From DASRAP01 sp035277145 (GTDB lineage Bacteria > Gemmatimonadota > Gemmatimonadetes > Gemmatimonadales > Gemmatimonadaceae): a DNA stretch of 64,000 nucleotides. How positions within the stretch are numbered: the stretch's first letter is position 1; each line of letters begins with the position of its first letter. A program made the translations under genes and the position numbers. The stretch is taken from positions 1-64,000 of the forward strand of contig DATELA010000089.1 of assembly GCA_035277145.1 (NCBI GenBank), written 5' to 3'. This document shows positions 24,103-32,048 of the stretch, one piece after another. The notes beneath the pieces are model-generated. The model made no database searches, was not told the DNA's origin, and was given only the letters and a program-made list of their open reading frames with translations.

Positions 24103-24585
24103 TTAGCGCACCGGCCGGTGATCCGCGTGCCCATGCGTCATGAGCCATCGGCCGCGCCGCAATTCCCAGAGCAGCGTCGTCGCGCCGGTGAACCGCATCA
24201 ATTCGCCGCTGTTGGTGACGAGCGAATCGCGGAACCGGAATGACGTGAGTGCGACGGTTGGGCTCATCGCGCGCACGGAGATGTCCGAGAATCCCGGTTC
24301 GACGAATCGCATCGACGCGAACGATGTGCGGATGTTGTGCGCGATCGAATCGTACGCCTGGCGCACGCCGTCGGTGTACATCTGGAAGTCCGACGCCATC
24401 AACGCGACGGCGCCCTCCGCATCGCGTGCGCGTTGTGCCGCTTCGAACGCACGGAGCACTGAATCCACTGACGCCACGACCGCGGCGCGCTGGGCGTCCG
24501 TGATTTCCTTCGGCGCTTCCTTACACGCCACGCTCGCGAGCAGCGTCAACATCGCGAGCGTGCGCACACCGCTGAAGTTCGTCAT
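24103..24585 (-). CDS. SnoaL/NTF2-like lipoprotein (DUF4440-type)
   Basis: A 160-residue protein. The ATG at 24585 is chosen because it is followed by a signal, MTNFSGVRTLAMLTLLASVAC, with Cys at a lipobox. The mature part starts with a helix ('VDSVLRAFEAAQRARDAEGA') and continues with 'MASDFQMYTDGVRQAYD' and 'LLWELRRGRWLMTHGHAD', the usual SnoaL/DUF4440 order. These cone-shaped folds bind small ligands or act as enzymes; role unknown. It lies 10 bases after the preceding gene. Confidence 0.72.
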   Translation of the reverse strand: MTNFSGVRTLAMLTLLASVACKEAPKEITDAQRAAVVASVDSVLRAFEAAQRARDAEGAVALMASDFQMYTDGVRQAYDSIAHNIRTSFASMRFVEPGFSDISVRAMSPTVALTSFRFRDSLVTNSGELMRFTGATTLLWELRRGRWLMTHGHADHRPVR

Positions 24586-24595
24586 GCGCCAAATA

Positions 24596-25300
24596 CTACT
24601 TCGGCGCGGGCGCCATCGCCTCCAGGCCGGTGACAACGCGAACGGCTTCCGCGCGCTTCGGTCCATCCATGCCCAAGGCAGTCTGGTAGACCGTGCGACC
24701 CGCCCAGCACATGTCCTGCGGAGATGCCTTGGCGGGTTCCATGAGTGCATCCATCAGCCGATTGGCCGCCGCGGAGTCGAGCGTTGCAGTGACGCTCTCC
24801 AGGAAATCGATGGTTTGTTGTTCACTGAGCGTCGTCGTCTCGCCCGTTTTGCGCAGTTCGGACACCATCGCGCGCACGACGAGACCTGCAAATTGGTCGA
24901 GCGATGCGGAATCCATCGCGGCGGTCAATTCGTTCACGAGGGGCGTCGGCGTGCCCGCGTGATACGACGCGCATGTTTCGATGGAGGCAGCCCCGAGCGC
25001 GTTGTCGATCAACACGAGGCGCAGCGCTTGATCATCCGGCGAGAGCCGCGTGAGTCCGGCGCGCGTCAGGTAGGTGGCAGAATCGCGCGTGGCACTGACG
25101 GTTCCCGTACTGCGCACGAAGCGCACGAGATCGTCGAACGCATTCTCCGTGCGGAGCGCGCGCACGAACGCGCGTTCGTATGGCGTGTCGCCTTTCCAGC
25201 GTTTGAGTTTGTAAGAACCGATCGCGTCGAACACGGTCGATCGTGCGAGGAAGAATGCGCCGAGTCCGACGGCGAAGCCGACGATGTGTTTCGCGTTCAT
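24596..25300 (-). CDS. hypothetical membrane-anchored protein
   Basis: A 234-residue protein with one N-terminal hydrophobic helix (HIVGFAVGLGAFFLARS), and a helical soluble remainder with no motif I recognise. A strong ribosome site (AGGAGG) lies before the ATG. The final segment has a lone Cys-Trp ('DMCWAGRTVYQ'). It precedes the SnoaL-like gene by 10 bases and is probably co-transcribed with it. Confidence 0.55.
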   Translation of the reverse strand: MNAKHIVGFAVGLGAFFLARSTVFDAIGSYKLKRWKGDTPYERAFVRALRTENAFDDLVRFVRSTGTVSATRDSATYLTRAGLTRLSPDDQALRLVLIDNALGAASIETCASYHAGTPTPLVNELTAAMDSASLDQFAGLVVRAMVSELRKTGETTTLSEQQTIDFLESVTATLDSAAANRLMDALMEPAKASPQDMCWAGRTVYQTALGMDGPKRAEAVRVVTGLEAMAPAPK

Positions 25301-25403
25301 GCTTGCCTCCTGATACGTCCGGGTCGGCGCGGCGTCGCGCTGTCTCTAACGGACGATCAGACCGGCATGCCGATTCTCATCGTGACGATGATGTTGATGT
25401 GCG

Positions 25404-25871
25404 TCACGTCGTCACTTGGCCGGACAACCCGGCGGCGGCGACAATCGCCTCGACCTCGTCGCCTGAGAACTGGTGCTCGATCGCGCCGTCCAGGATCATC
25501 CGCACGTATTCCGGCGTTGACCGAAGGCTCGGCGCATCCACCGGCACGCACGCCACGTAGACAATTGCGCGTTCGTAGTGCCCATCGCAGTCGACCGTCA
25601 CTTCGCGCCGCGCATAGTGGTTGTCTGCGACACCTTCGTGCACGTCCAGCTCTTTGAGATCTTCCGCCGTGCAGTCGAACAAGACTCCTGAAATCTTTTC
25701 GCCCATTGCCGGGACGATGTTCGCGTAGCCGTGCGCTGGATCCTCCCACATGGGCTTGTTGAACGCCCGGCGGTATCCGTACAGCGTCGCGCGACGAAAC
25801 GACACCGGACGTCCAACGCGCTCAGCCATGCGCGCACTCGCCATGTTCGAGCCGTACGAGAAATATTTCAT
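25404..25871 (-). CDS. gamma-glutamylcyclotransferase-family protein
   Basis: A 155-residue enzyme of the GGCT/AIG2-like fold. It begins 'MKYFSYGSNMASARMAERVG' with the substrate-loop YGSN motif, and the expected catalytic glutamate is in 'LDVHEGV' (about residue 79). Family members release 5-oxoproline from gamma-glutamyl dipeptides or glutathione. Its ATG overlaps the upstream membrane-protein stop (ATGA). Being coupled to a secreted S8 protease and a membrane protein is unusual context. About 100 bases with nothing evident follow the stop. Confidence 0.85.
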   Translation of the reverse strand: MKYFSYGSNMASARMAERVGRPVSFRRATLYGYRRAFNKPMWEDPAHGYANIVPAMGEKISGVLFDCTAEDLKELDVHEGVADNHYARREVTVDCDGHYERAIVYVACVPVDAPSLRSTPEYVRMILDGAIEHQFSGDEVEAIVAAAGLSGQVTT

Positions 25872-26302
25872 CCTACTGCGGGCGCGGCGCGCTCACGCGC
25901 AAAACGCATCGTTGCCGCAGCTGCGAGCCAGAACGCTCCGATCCAGAAGTAGTAGCCCACGCGCAGATCTCTCGCGGCCTCGGGCATGAGTAACCAACCC
26001 GTGTTCAGCATTGCGATGAGCATCGCGATCCATCCGAGTACATCGGGGCGCTTGAGCGTACCGCGCCACACGCGAAACAGCACGCCAAGCAACCACAAGT
26101 TCGACACGGAACCGATCACCATCCACGCGCCGATGAAGAATCCGTCGGCCTCGAGCCCGAATACTGGGCTCATGCCAAACAGAAACGCCTGCCATCCATA
26201 GATGGGGCCGTGCAGCAATTCGCCCGTTGTCAGGGCGACGGGTACGCACCACGACACCGCGTAGAGCGCGAGCGACGCGAATGCCAGTTGCCGCGATTTC
26301 AC
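25868..26302 (-). CDS. hypothetical four-helix membrane protein
   Basis: A 144-residue integral membrane protein with four likely helices (residues about 8-30, 42-62, 80-100, 118-135). The GTG at 26302 overlaps the protease stop (GTGA), which fixes the start against the longer ORF. It is coupled on both sides, to the S8 protease before it and to the GGCT gene after it. No family recognised. Confidence 0.62.
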   Translation of the reverse strand: MKSRQLAFASLALYAVSWCVPVALTTGELLHGPIYGWQAFLFGMSPVFGLEADGFFIGAWMVIGSVSNLWLLGVLFRVWRGTLKRPDVLGWIAMLIAMLNTGWLLMPEAARDLRVGYYFWIGAFWLAAAATMRFARERAAPAVG

Positions 26303-27825
26303 CGATGCTCGGCGCGTGCGCGTTGCACCGCGGCGAACGCATCGAGTAGGCCAGACCCGAAGTTGTTGTCCTTGCCCGGCGGCCCAAGATCGCGCGCGGT
26401 TGCCTCGAGTATTTGATGCACACGCCACGCCGGCGTTGATGGCGCCGCGGACAACACGAGCGCTGCAACACCCGCGGCCTGCGGTCCGCTGAACGAATTG
26501 CCTTGCACGCGATCGTTCGGGTCGAGATAACCGCTGTCGCTCGTCGCGCTGAGGATCGGATAACCGGGGCCGGGGAATCCGACGACATCGGGCTTGATCA
26601 ACCCAGTCGGCATCGGATAATCACCGTAGATCGCCACCGTTCCCCATTCAGCGGGGCCACCGCTGCTGAAACGCACAATACGCAACGATGAATCGACGCC
26701 GCCCGCCGAAATCACATTGGGCGCGTCTTTCGGCGTTTGATGCTGATATGGAATCGTCGCGGACATGCGGAAGTTGCCCGCGCCGCCCGCAGGAACCAGA
26801 CCCGCGGCGACCGCGTGATCGCTCATCATCCGCCACAGTCCGCGCGTGTTGCCAAGATCCGCGAGGCTGAAGCTCATGCTCATGATGTCGGCGCCGTTTG
26901 CGATCGCGTACTCGAACGCGAGCGCCGCATTCATGAAACCTCCGCCCGCGCGCAGCGCCATGAGATGCGCACGCGGTGCAACGCCGGTGATGATGCCGTC
27001 GCTACCGTCACCGACCGCGATTCCCGATGTCACCGTGCCGTGTTGTTGCGGCTGCGCGGTGCCGCGCGGCAGAATGTCCGCGCTCATCGCGGTGAAGTCG
27101 TAGCCAAAAAGATCGTCGACGTACCCGTTGCGATCGTCGTCGCGGCCGTTTGCCGGAATCTCATTCGCGTTGCGCCACATATTGGCGCGCAAATCGTGGT
27201 GACGGTAATTCACGCCGGCGTCGAACGATGCGACGACGATTCCATCGCCGGTAACGCCGAGCTCCTTCCACACACGCGGCCCGCCGAGCTTGTCGATGTT
27301 CCATGGAATACGCTTGCCGTCAGTCGAGAACGGCTTCCGCGACACTGGCTTCTCGTTCGGTGCAGCGGTGTCACGAGCGCGTGGGGCGGGGACGCGATCC
27401 GGTCCCGGATAAATGAATGCGACCGCGTCCAGCTCGGCGGCGGCGCGCACCTCCGCGACCGACAGCCGCGCGACGAATGCGTTTACGATCCACAGCGAAC
27501 GCTCAGCGCGCTCGCGTTTCAGCGCGCCGAGAATTGTGCGCTGCTCGGCGCTCGCAATTGCCTTCAGCGAATCGATCACCTGCTTGCGCAGCACTCGGCG
27601 ATCCGCGTTGGCGTTGCGCTGTGCGAACGCGGTGAGTCCACCGATCGGCGCAAACAATTGGCGCTTGCCGAGTACGATGACCGACTGTGTGCGTCCAGCG
27701 GTGACGCCGGCGAGTACAGCAGAGTCGAGTTTGTCCGCGAAGCGCGACACCTCGACACTCGTAGGCGATTGCGCTGCAGCGATCATCAGCGCGAGTGCTG
27801 CAATGCCTGCGGATGCTTTCAGCAT
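26299..27825 (-). CDS. secreted subtilisin-like serine protease (S8)
   Basis: A 508-residue exported protease. Signal MLKASAGIAALALMIAAAQS, a propeptide-like region (about 25-150), then the S8 catalytic domain: Asp202 in 'VVASFDAGVNYRHHD', His262 in 'QQHGTVTSGIA', oxyanion region 'VPAGGAGN' and Ser444 in 'GNSFSGPQAAGVAAL' (family form GTSFSAPH). The triad is intact. Likely acts in the periplasm or outside the cell. It is the first gene of an operon with a membrane protein and a GGCT-family enzyme. Confidence 0.9.
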   Translation of the reverse strand: MLKASAGIAALALMIAAAQSPTSVEVSRFADKLDSAVLAGVTAGRTQSVIVLGKRQLFAPIGGLTAFAQRNANADRRVLRKQVIDSLKAIASAEQRTILGALKRERAERSLWIVNAFVARLSVAEVRAAAELDAVAFIYPGPDRVPAPRARDTAAPNEKPVSRKPFSTDGKRIPWNIDKLGGPRVWKELGVTGDGIVVASFDAGVNYRHHDLRANMWRNANEIPANGRDDDRNGYVDDLFGYDFTAMSADILPRGTAQPQQHGTVTSGIAVGDGSDGIITGVAPRAHLMALRAGGGFMNAALAFEYAIANGADIMSMSFSLADLGNTRGLWRMMSDHAVAAGLVPAGGAGNFRMSATIPYQHQTPKDAPNVISAGGVDSSLRIVRFSSGGPAEWGTVAIYGDYPMPTGLIKPDVVGFPGPGYPILSATSDSGYLDPNDRVQGNSFSGPQAAGVAALVLSAAPSTPAWRVHQILEATARDLGPPGKDNNFGSGLLDAFAAVQRARAEHR

Positions 27826-27857
27826 GGTGCGTCTCCGTTCGCTTCGCGGAATCCTGG

Positions 27858-28325
27858 CTATCCCACGCGCTGTTGTCGCAATACTTCGTACACGGCAATG
27901 CCAACGCTCGTCGACAGATTGAGGGAACGCACGTGCGGTGACGCGATCGGCATCTTCAAGAAACGCTCGCGGTACCGTTCATGCAATTCGCCCGGCAAGC
28001 CACCTGTTTCGCGGCCGAACACCAGCGCGATGTCGCGCGATGCGCCTAGCGGTGCGTCCCAAAGATGGCGCGTCGCTTTCGTGGAGAAGAAGTACGGTTC
28101 GCCGAGCGATGGAAGTTCGTGTTCGAACGTGCTCCACGAGGGCCAGACGCGTTTGTCGACGAACTCCCAATAGTCGAGGCCGGCGCGTTTCACCTCGCGC
28201 TCGTCTAGTGAAAAGCCGAGTGGTTCGATCAGATGCAGCGTTGCGCCGGCCGCGAGACACGTGCGGCCGGCGTTGCCGGTGTTCCAGTGAATTTCTGGGT
28301 GAACGAGTACGACGTGAATCGCCAC
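27858..28325 (-). CDS. trmL: tRNA (cytidine/uridine 34) 2'-O-methyltransferase, TrmL-like
   Basis: A 155-residue SPOUT methyltransferase. Family motifs are all visible: 'PEIHWNTGNAGRTCLAAG' (motif 1), 'VFGRETGGLPGEL' (motif 2) and 'RSLNLSTSVGIAVYE' (motif 3, SAM-binding knot). The short single-domain form fits TrmL, which methylates the wobble base of tRNA-Leu isoacceptors. The GTG at 28325 lies 13 bases after the DinB-like stop; a TTG further upstream would overlap that gene. No strong ribosome site is seen. Confidence 0.85.
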   Translation of the reverse strand: MAIHVVLVHPEIHWNTGNAGRTCLAAGATLHLIEPLGFSLDEREVKRAGLDYWEFVDKRVWPSWSTFEHELPSLGEPYFFSTKATRHLWDAPLGASRDIALVFGRETGGLPGELHERYRERFLKMPIASPHVRSLNLSTSVGIAVYEVLRQQRVG

Positions 28326-28338
28326 GGAGATCGTGCGC

Positions 28339-28830
28339 TTACAACGCTCCGGGGAGCCGTCCAAGCCCGGCCGCCGCGCGCCATTCGGTGAGTTGGCCGA
28401 GATGGTAGCCGAGGTGGCCGGTCATCATGTAAATGGCGAAGTCACCGGCGGTCGCGAATCCGGGTCGCGCAGGCTCGTACGGATTTGCCGCCGCGAGCTT
28501 TGCGGGATCCGCGTTGACCGCGGTAGTGCACAAGTCGTTGTAGACAGCGTGAAACGTGTCGCAGAGTTCTTTCATCGATGGATACGTCGTCGAATCCGTC
28601 GACGGCATCGTTCCTGGACTGAACAGCGCGCGCCATTCGCGTGGGCAGATCGGGCGTGCGCCGCACAGGTAACGCGCGTAATCGCCAGTCGAACACATGT
28701 GCCCGATCAGCCAACCGGCAGTTTTCGCCGCGGGTCTTGGTTCAAGAGCGCGGTGCGAGTCGTCGAGGCCCGCGAATGCGCGGTTGGCGAACGCGATGAG
28801 GTATCGGCACTGGCCGACGTAGGTGGTCAT
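28339..28830 (-). CDS. DinB-superfamily protein
   Basis: A 163-residue DinB-like protein: 'AGWLIGHMCSTGDYARYLCG' carries the first metal-site histidine and 'MTGHLGYHLGQLTEWRAAAG' the HxxxHxxQ pair near the C-terminus. The ATG at 28830 is chosen as it gives the normal family length and lies 17 bases after the previous stop. Probable metal-dependent transferase of unknown substrate; a second DinB-like protein lies at 19867-20376 but the two are not close copies. Confidence 0.78.
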   Translation of the reverse strand: MTTYVGQCRYLIAFANRAFAGLDDSHRALEPRPAAKTAGWLIGHMCSTGDYARYLCGARPICPREWRALFSPGTMPSTDSTTYPSMKELCDTFHAVYNDLCTTAVNADPAKLAAANPYEPARPGFATAGDFAIYMMTGHLGYHLGQLTEWRAAAGLGRLPGAL

Positions 28831-28847
28831 GACGAGTTGTGTGCTGG

Positions 28848-29105
28848 TTAGCTGCCGGCTTTGCCGCGCGTAATCTGGTTCCACGTCATCAAGCCGAACA
28901 ATGCACCACCGAGCGTCCAGACTGTGGCGCCAACGATGACATTGAGCGGAGTCCACGGCCGATCGATGATCAGCGTCATCGCCGCGAACATTGGAAGCCC
29001 GTATCCAACTACGCCATGACGGAGCACGTAACGCCGTTTCCCGAGTTGGCGAAACCGCTCAACTCGCGCGAGCCGCTCCTCCTCCGTGCCCCAGCGAATA
29101 CGCAT
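28848..29105 (-). CDS. small hypothetical membrane protein
   Basis: An 85-residue protein with a basic helical N-terminus ('MRIRWGTEEERLARVERFRQ') and two membrane helices. The ATG at 29105 is chosen because GGAG lies upstream; the longer ORF would overlap the neighbouring gene. Function unknown. Confidence 0.55.
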   Translation of the reverse strand: MRIRWGTEEERLARVERFRQLGKRRYVLRHGVVGYGLPMFAAMTLIIDRPWTPLNVIVGATVWTLGGALFGLMTWNQITRGKAGS

Positions 29106-29142
29106 CGTCAAGTTTGCTCCACGAGCATCAAACTGTCCTCTG

Positions 29143-30300
29143 TCAGCAGCTTCTGTCGTCGACAAAACGAGCGGCCGTCGTCGCGCTCGCGACACGTCTG
29201 ACATCCGGTACCCGGAGGACGAATGTGTCTCGACCATCGCACGATCGCCCAACGACAATCGTATCTCCTACATGGCGGTAGGACGACCAGCGGCGTGCGT
29301 CCGTGCCGTAATCGCACGTCACGTGCGGGACAGTCGACGCAAGGGCCCGTCCCAGTTCGACGCACGCCCCGAGCGTATCGACAGCGCGCCATGTTTGGGT
29401 TGTGAACGCAGGATTCTCCCCGCGGCAATACTGTCGCCGGCGGTAGGTTGCAGTCGCAATCCCCGATCGCTCAAGCCGCAGATCGCCACCGACGAGCCAC
29501 GCAATGCAGTGCGCTCGGCGAAAGAATTCGGCGAGCGCGGTAGAGCTGTCACGTGCAGTCCGCGCGTTCGTGAGCGCATAGCGGTCCTCGCCCCATTTCG
29601 GGTCCTGCGCCATGATGAGCGCGCTCAGCGCGGCGTTGGTGTCCGCGCGTGTCGCAGCAGCATCAAGCGCTCGCCAGTCGTAAACTGGGTCCACTTCGCC
29701 GCGCGCCCGAGCCGAATCATCGACGAGCCGCGCGTCTCGTACGAGAATCAGTTCGTAGTCGCCGGCACCGAAGACCGGACGCGCTGTTGAGTCGGCGGGA
29801 TTGAGCGACGCGCCCGCGTGCGTCGGCACCGCTCGCGTCACGTCGCTCGTGTCGCGTGGCGCGCGCTCGATCTTCGCGGCCTGGCCGTTCCGCCGCAGCG
29901 GTGAGCATCCAAATCCTTCGAGGGCCGTCTGTCGCGCCGCCATGACCTGTTTGTCGCTCGCACCACGCGGTTCCGCGTACGTGATCGTGCAGCTCCCGCG
30001 CAACCGCCTGTGCGTCGCCACCGCGCTCCAGCTCGTGTCCGTCGCGCTCGTTACACGAATCGATGTGCCGTGGTACGACCGGAAACGATCGGAAAGATCA
30101 AGAGCGAAGGCCGAATTGTCGGTGTAATACGCCGCTTGCGACGTCGCGAAGTTGTGGACGTCCGCGTAGATGTCGTCGAGCAGCGAGTTTGCGCGCGTCG
30201 CCATCCAGACGATGACGCCGACCGGAACCAATACCGCGACGCTGACCGCAAGCAGGATCGCTGCACGTTGTCGCGCTCTCCAATCCACGAGTTCGGTCAT
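29143..30300 (-). CDS. hypothetical membrane-anchored protein, pseudopilin-like N-terminal region
   Basis: A 385-residue protein with one N-terminal helix (AILLAVSVAVLVPVGVIVWM) followed by 'LLDDIYADVHNFATSQAAYY', 'NSAFALDLSDRFRSY' and 'SWSAVATHRRLRGSCTITYA'. That order recalls type IV pilin-like proteins ('Q-AYY--N--Y---L--F', then a Cys-containing strand), but no prepilin cleavage site is visible. A second domain follows with several Cys residues. Function unknown. Confidence 0.5.
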   Translation of the reverse strand: MTELVDWRARQRAAILLAVSVAVLVPVGVIVWMATRANSLLDDIYADVHNFATSQAAYYTDNSAFALDLSDRFRSYHGTSIRVTSATDTSWSAVATHRRLRGSCTITYAEPRGASDKQVMAARQTALEGFGCSPLRRNGQAAKIERAPRDTSDVTRAVPTHAGASLNPADSTARPVFGAGDYELILVRDARLVDDSARARGEVDPVYDWRALDAAATRADTNAALSALIMAQDPKWGEDRYALTNARTARDSSTALAEFFRRAHCIAWLVGGDLRLERSGIATATYRRRQYCRGENPAFTTQTWRAVDTLGACVELGRALASTVPHVTCDYGTDARRWSSYRHVGDTIVVGRSCDGRDTFVLRVPDVRRVASATTAARFVDDRSC

Positions 30301-30366
30301 TCGCTCTGCGGAATTGATGCAAGAGAACTATCACACATCGCCGTTCCGCACAACTCGCGCACGCGA

Positions 30367-30906
30367 TCACGAAACCCAAAGCAGCAGCGTCGCTTTCCGA
30401 ATCCAGCGCCCGTCAGCGTTCCGGACGAGGCGCACAATCATGCCTTTGCCCGTCAAATCGCCCGTCGCGTTCGCGACGTAAATGATGGCGGTGTCAGCAA
30501 CGATGATTGCCCGCGACAGCAGCGCAAAGCGCGGCGTGCGCGGATACTCTTTGCGCAAAGTCGTCCACGCGGCGTCATCGTCTGAAAAGATTCGGAACAG
30601 TGTGCTATCCGCAATCGTCTTCCAGCCGAGCGAATCCACAAGACAATTCGGCACTGCGACGCGTTTCTTGTTGAGCAGTCGTAGCGCGCGATGCACGCGC
30701 ACGAGCGCCGTATCGCCGCGCTTCACGCCGCTGTAAAACGCGAACGTCGGAACGCCCATCGCCGTTTTCTCGACGAGCATCGTGTTGTCCGGCTTCGAAC
30801 CGATCGCGTCGAGCGCGGCAGCGTAGAGCTGACATGATTGACCACTCGCGCGCTCGTTGAGCGCAAGCGCGAGCGCAATTGTTGCCACCGCGTTGGCGAG
30901 CTTCAT
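30367..30906 (-). CDS. hypothetical secreted protein
   Basis: A 179-residue protein with signal MKLANAVATIALALALNERASG and a good ribosome site (GGAGG). The mature part begins 'QSCQLYAAALDAI' and ends with 'GKGMIVRLVRNADGRWIRKA'. No domain recognised. Confidence 0.55.
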   Translation of the reverse strand: MKLANAVATIALALALNERASGQSCQLYAAALDAIGSKPDNTMLVEKTAMGVPTFAFYSGVKRGDTALVRVHRALRLLNKKRVAVPNCLVDSLGWKTIADSTLFRIFSDDDAAWTTLRKEYPRTPRFALLSRAIIVADTAIIYVANATGDLTGKGMIVRLVRNADGRWIRKATLLLWVS

Positions 30907-31016
30907 CGCGGCCTCCGTGCAGAGTTCGGTTCCACTGGGCGGTACTCCGCGAACACCGCGTGTGTCACGCCGGACGTGAAAGCGTGACGCTGCGTGACCT
31001 CAGCAGGTACAGCTGT

Positions 31017-31580
31017 TCATTGGCGCTCGAATGCTTCAACAAGGCGCCGGCGAATCCCGCTGAGATTCTGCGCGCTGTCGAACGCTTCGAAGTAGAACCA
31101 CGCCGCGACGAGCACGAACGCGACGACGAGCAGAAACCCGGTGTAGGCCGCTGCATGCATCGCGCTCAGCAACATCAGCCAGCCGACGAGTTGCGCCGGT
31201 AACGAACCGAGAATGCCCAGCTCGAACTTCATGCGGAACTGCAACGTCCGCAGATAGCGTTGACCAACTGGCTCGAGCGGGAACGCAAGCAACAAATAGC
31301 GCTGCCAGTAGTCCATGTGCATTGCGTCGCGCTTCGCGATGCGACGATCGATCATCACCTCGACGCGCGCGCCGATGTTCTCAAACACGAATCCTGCCGC
31401 GAGGCTCGCAATGAATAACGCCATTCCCGTCGCGATTGGATGTGCGTCCCAGAAGGCGCTTGCGGCATCGTTGTATCCGTAGAGCAGCATCGCAAACGGT
31501 GCGATCCCAAGCGCACCCGGCGAAACGATGGTCGCGAAGGGACGGAACGCGTCGCCGCGGAGTGCGCTCGTGACATCCAT
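31017..31580 (-). CDS. hypothetical four-helix membrane protein
   Basis: A 187-residue integral membrane protein with four likely helices in two pairs (residues about 20-40, 48-68, then 120-140 and 147-167) separated by a soluble segment with 'RRIAKRDAMHMDYWQRYLLL'. It is divergent from the first PadR-ADOP operon, so the 135-base gap to that gene holds both promoters. No family recognised. Confidence 0.55.
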   Translation of the reverse strand: MDVTSALRGDAFRPFATIVSPGALGIAPFAMLLYGYNDAASAFWDAHPIATGMALFIASLAAGFVFENIGARVEVMIDRRIAKRDAMHMDYWQRYLLLAFPLEPVGQRYLRTLQFRMKFELGILGSLPAQLVGWLMLLSAMHAAAYTGFLLVVAFVLVAAWFYFEAFDSAQNLSGIRRRLVEAFERQ

Positions 31581-31616
31581 AGACTAACCCTACACCGCGT
31601 ATCATCCCACGTCCCC

Positions 31617-31655
31617 TTGCACTTCTACATGGGCGCGACTACGCTCTTGTAGAAG
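31617..31655 (+). promoter_or_regulatory. promoter and inverted-repeat operator of PadR-ADOP operon 1
   Basis: A -35-like TTGCAC (31617-31622), a 17-base spacer and a -10-like TACGCT (31640-31645). A perfect 8-base inverted repeat, CTTCTACA (31622-31629) and TGTAGAAG (31648-31655), flanks the -10, so a bound dimer pair would cover the promoter. PadR regulators commonly repress their own operon. Geometry matches the second PadR-ADOP promoter at 37896-37946. Operator role is inferred. Confidence 0.6.
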
Positions 31656-31680
31656 CGAATAGGGATCGTGTACCGATGAG

Positions 31681-31702
31681 CGGTACCCCGTCCCCGGTTC
31701 CC
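31681..31702. repeat. C-rich imperfect direct repeat flanking ADOP operon 1 (left copy)
   Basis: A stretch beginning CGGTACCCCGTCCCCGGT lies just before the padR start codon. A closely similar stretch, CGGTACCCGATCCCCGAT, lies just after the ADOP stop codon at 34747-34769. The left copy occupies the place where a ribosome binding site would be expected; none is seen. Whether these are flanks of a mobile cassette or simple C-rich intergenic sequence is open. Confidence 0.4.
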
Positions 31703-31715
31703 GCTACCCGTCCCT

Positions 31716-32048
31716 ATGACAGGCCGCATCGATCTCCCACAGGGCACGCTTGACCTCCTGATCCTCAAGACACTCTCGCTCACCGCGATGCATGGGTGGG
31801 CGATCTCCGAGCGCATCCGTCAGATATCGAAGGAAGTCGTCATGGTCCCGCAGGGATCGCTCTATCCCGCGCTCCATCGACTCGAGCGGCGCGGGTGGAT
31901 CAGCGCCGAGTGGGGCGCGTCAGACAACAATCGCAAGGCGAAGTTCTACAAGCTCACGGCCGCAGGACGTAAGCAACTCGCGGAGGACAGCAAACTCTGG
32001 GAGCGTCTCACGGCCGCAGTCGGGCTCGTGATGGATGCACGCGCATGA
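31716..32048 (+). CDS. PadR-family transcriptional regulator
   Basis: A 110-residue winged-helix regulator. Typical ADOP-linked PadR features: 'LPQGTLDLLILKTLSL' opening, 'HGWAISERIRQIS', 'VPQGSLYPALHRLERRGWIS' (recognition helix and wing), and 'RKAKFYKLTAAGRKQL'. It binds DNA as a dimer, usually as a repressor. The stop overlaps the ADOP permease start by ATGA, so the regulator and permease are made together; self-repression through the upstream inverted repeat is likely. Confidence 0.92.
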   Translation: MTGRIDLPQGTLDLLILKTLSLTAMHGWAISERIRQISKEVVMVPQGSLYPALHRLERRGWISAEWGASDNNRKAKFYKLTAAGRKQLAEDSKLWERLTAAVGLVMDARA

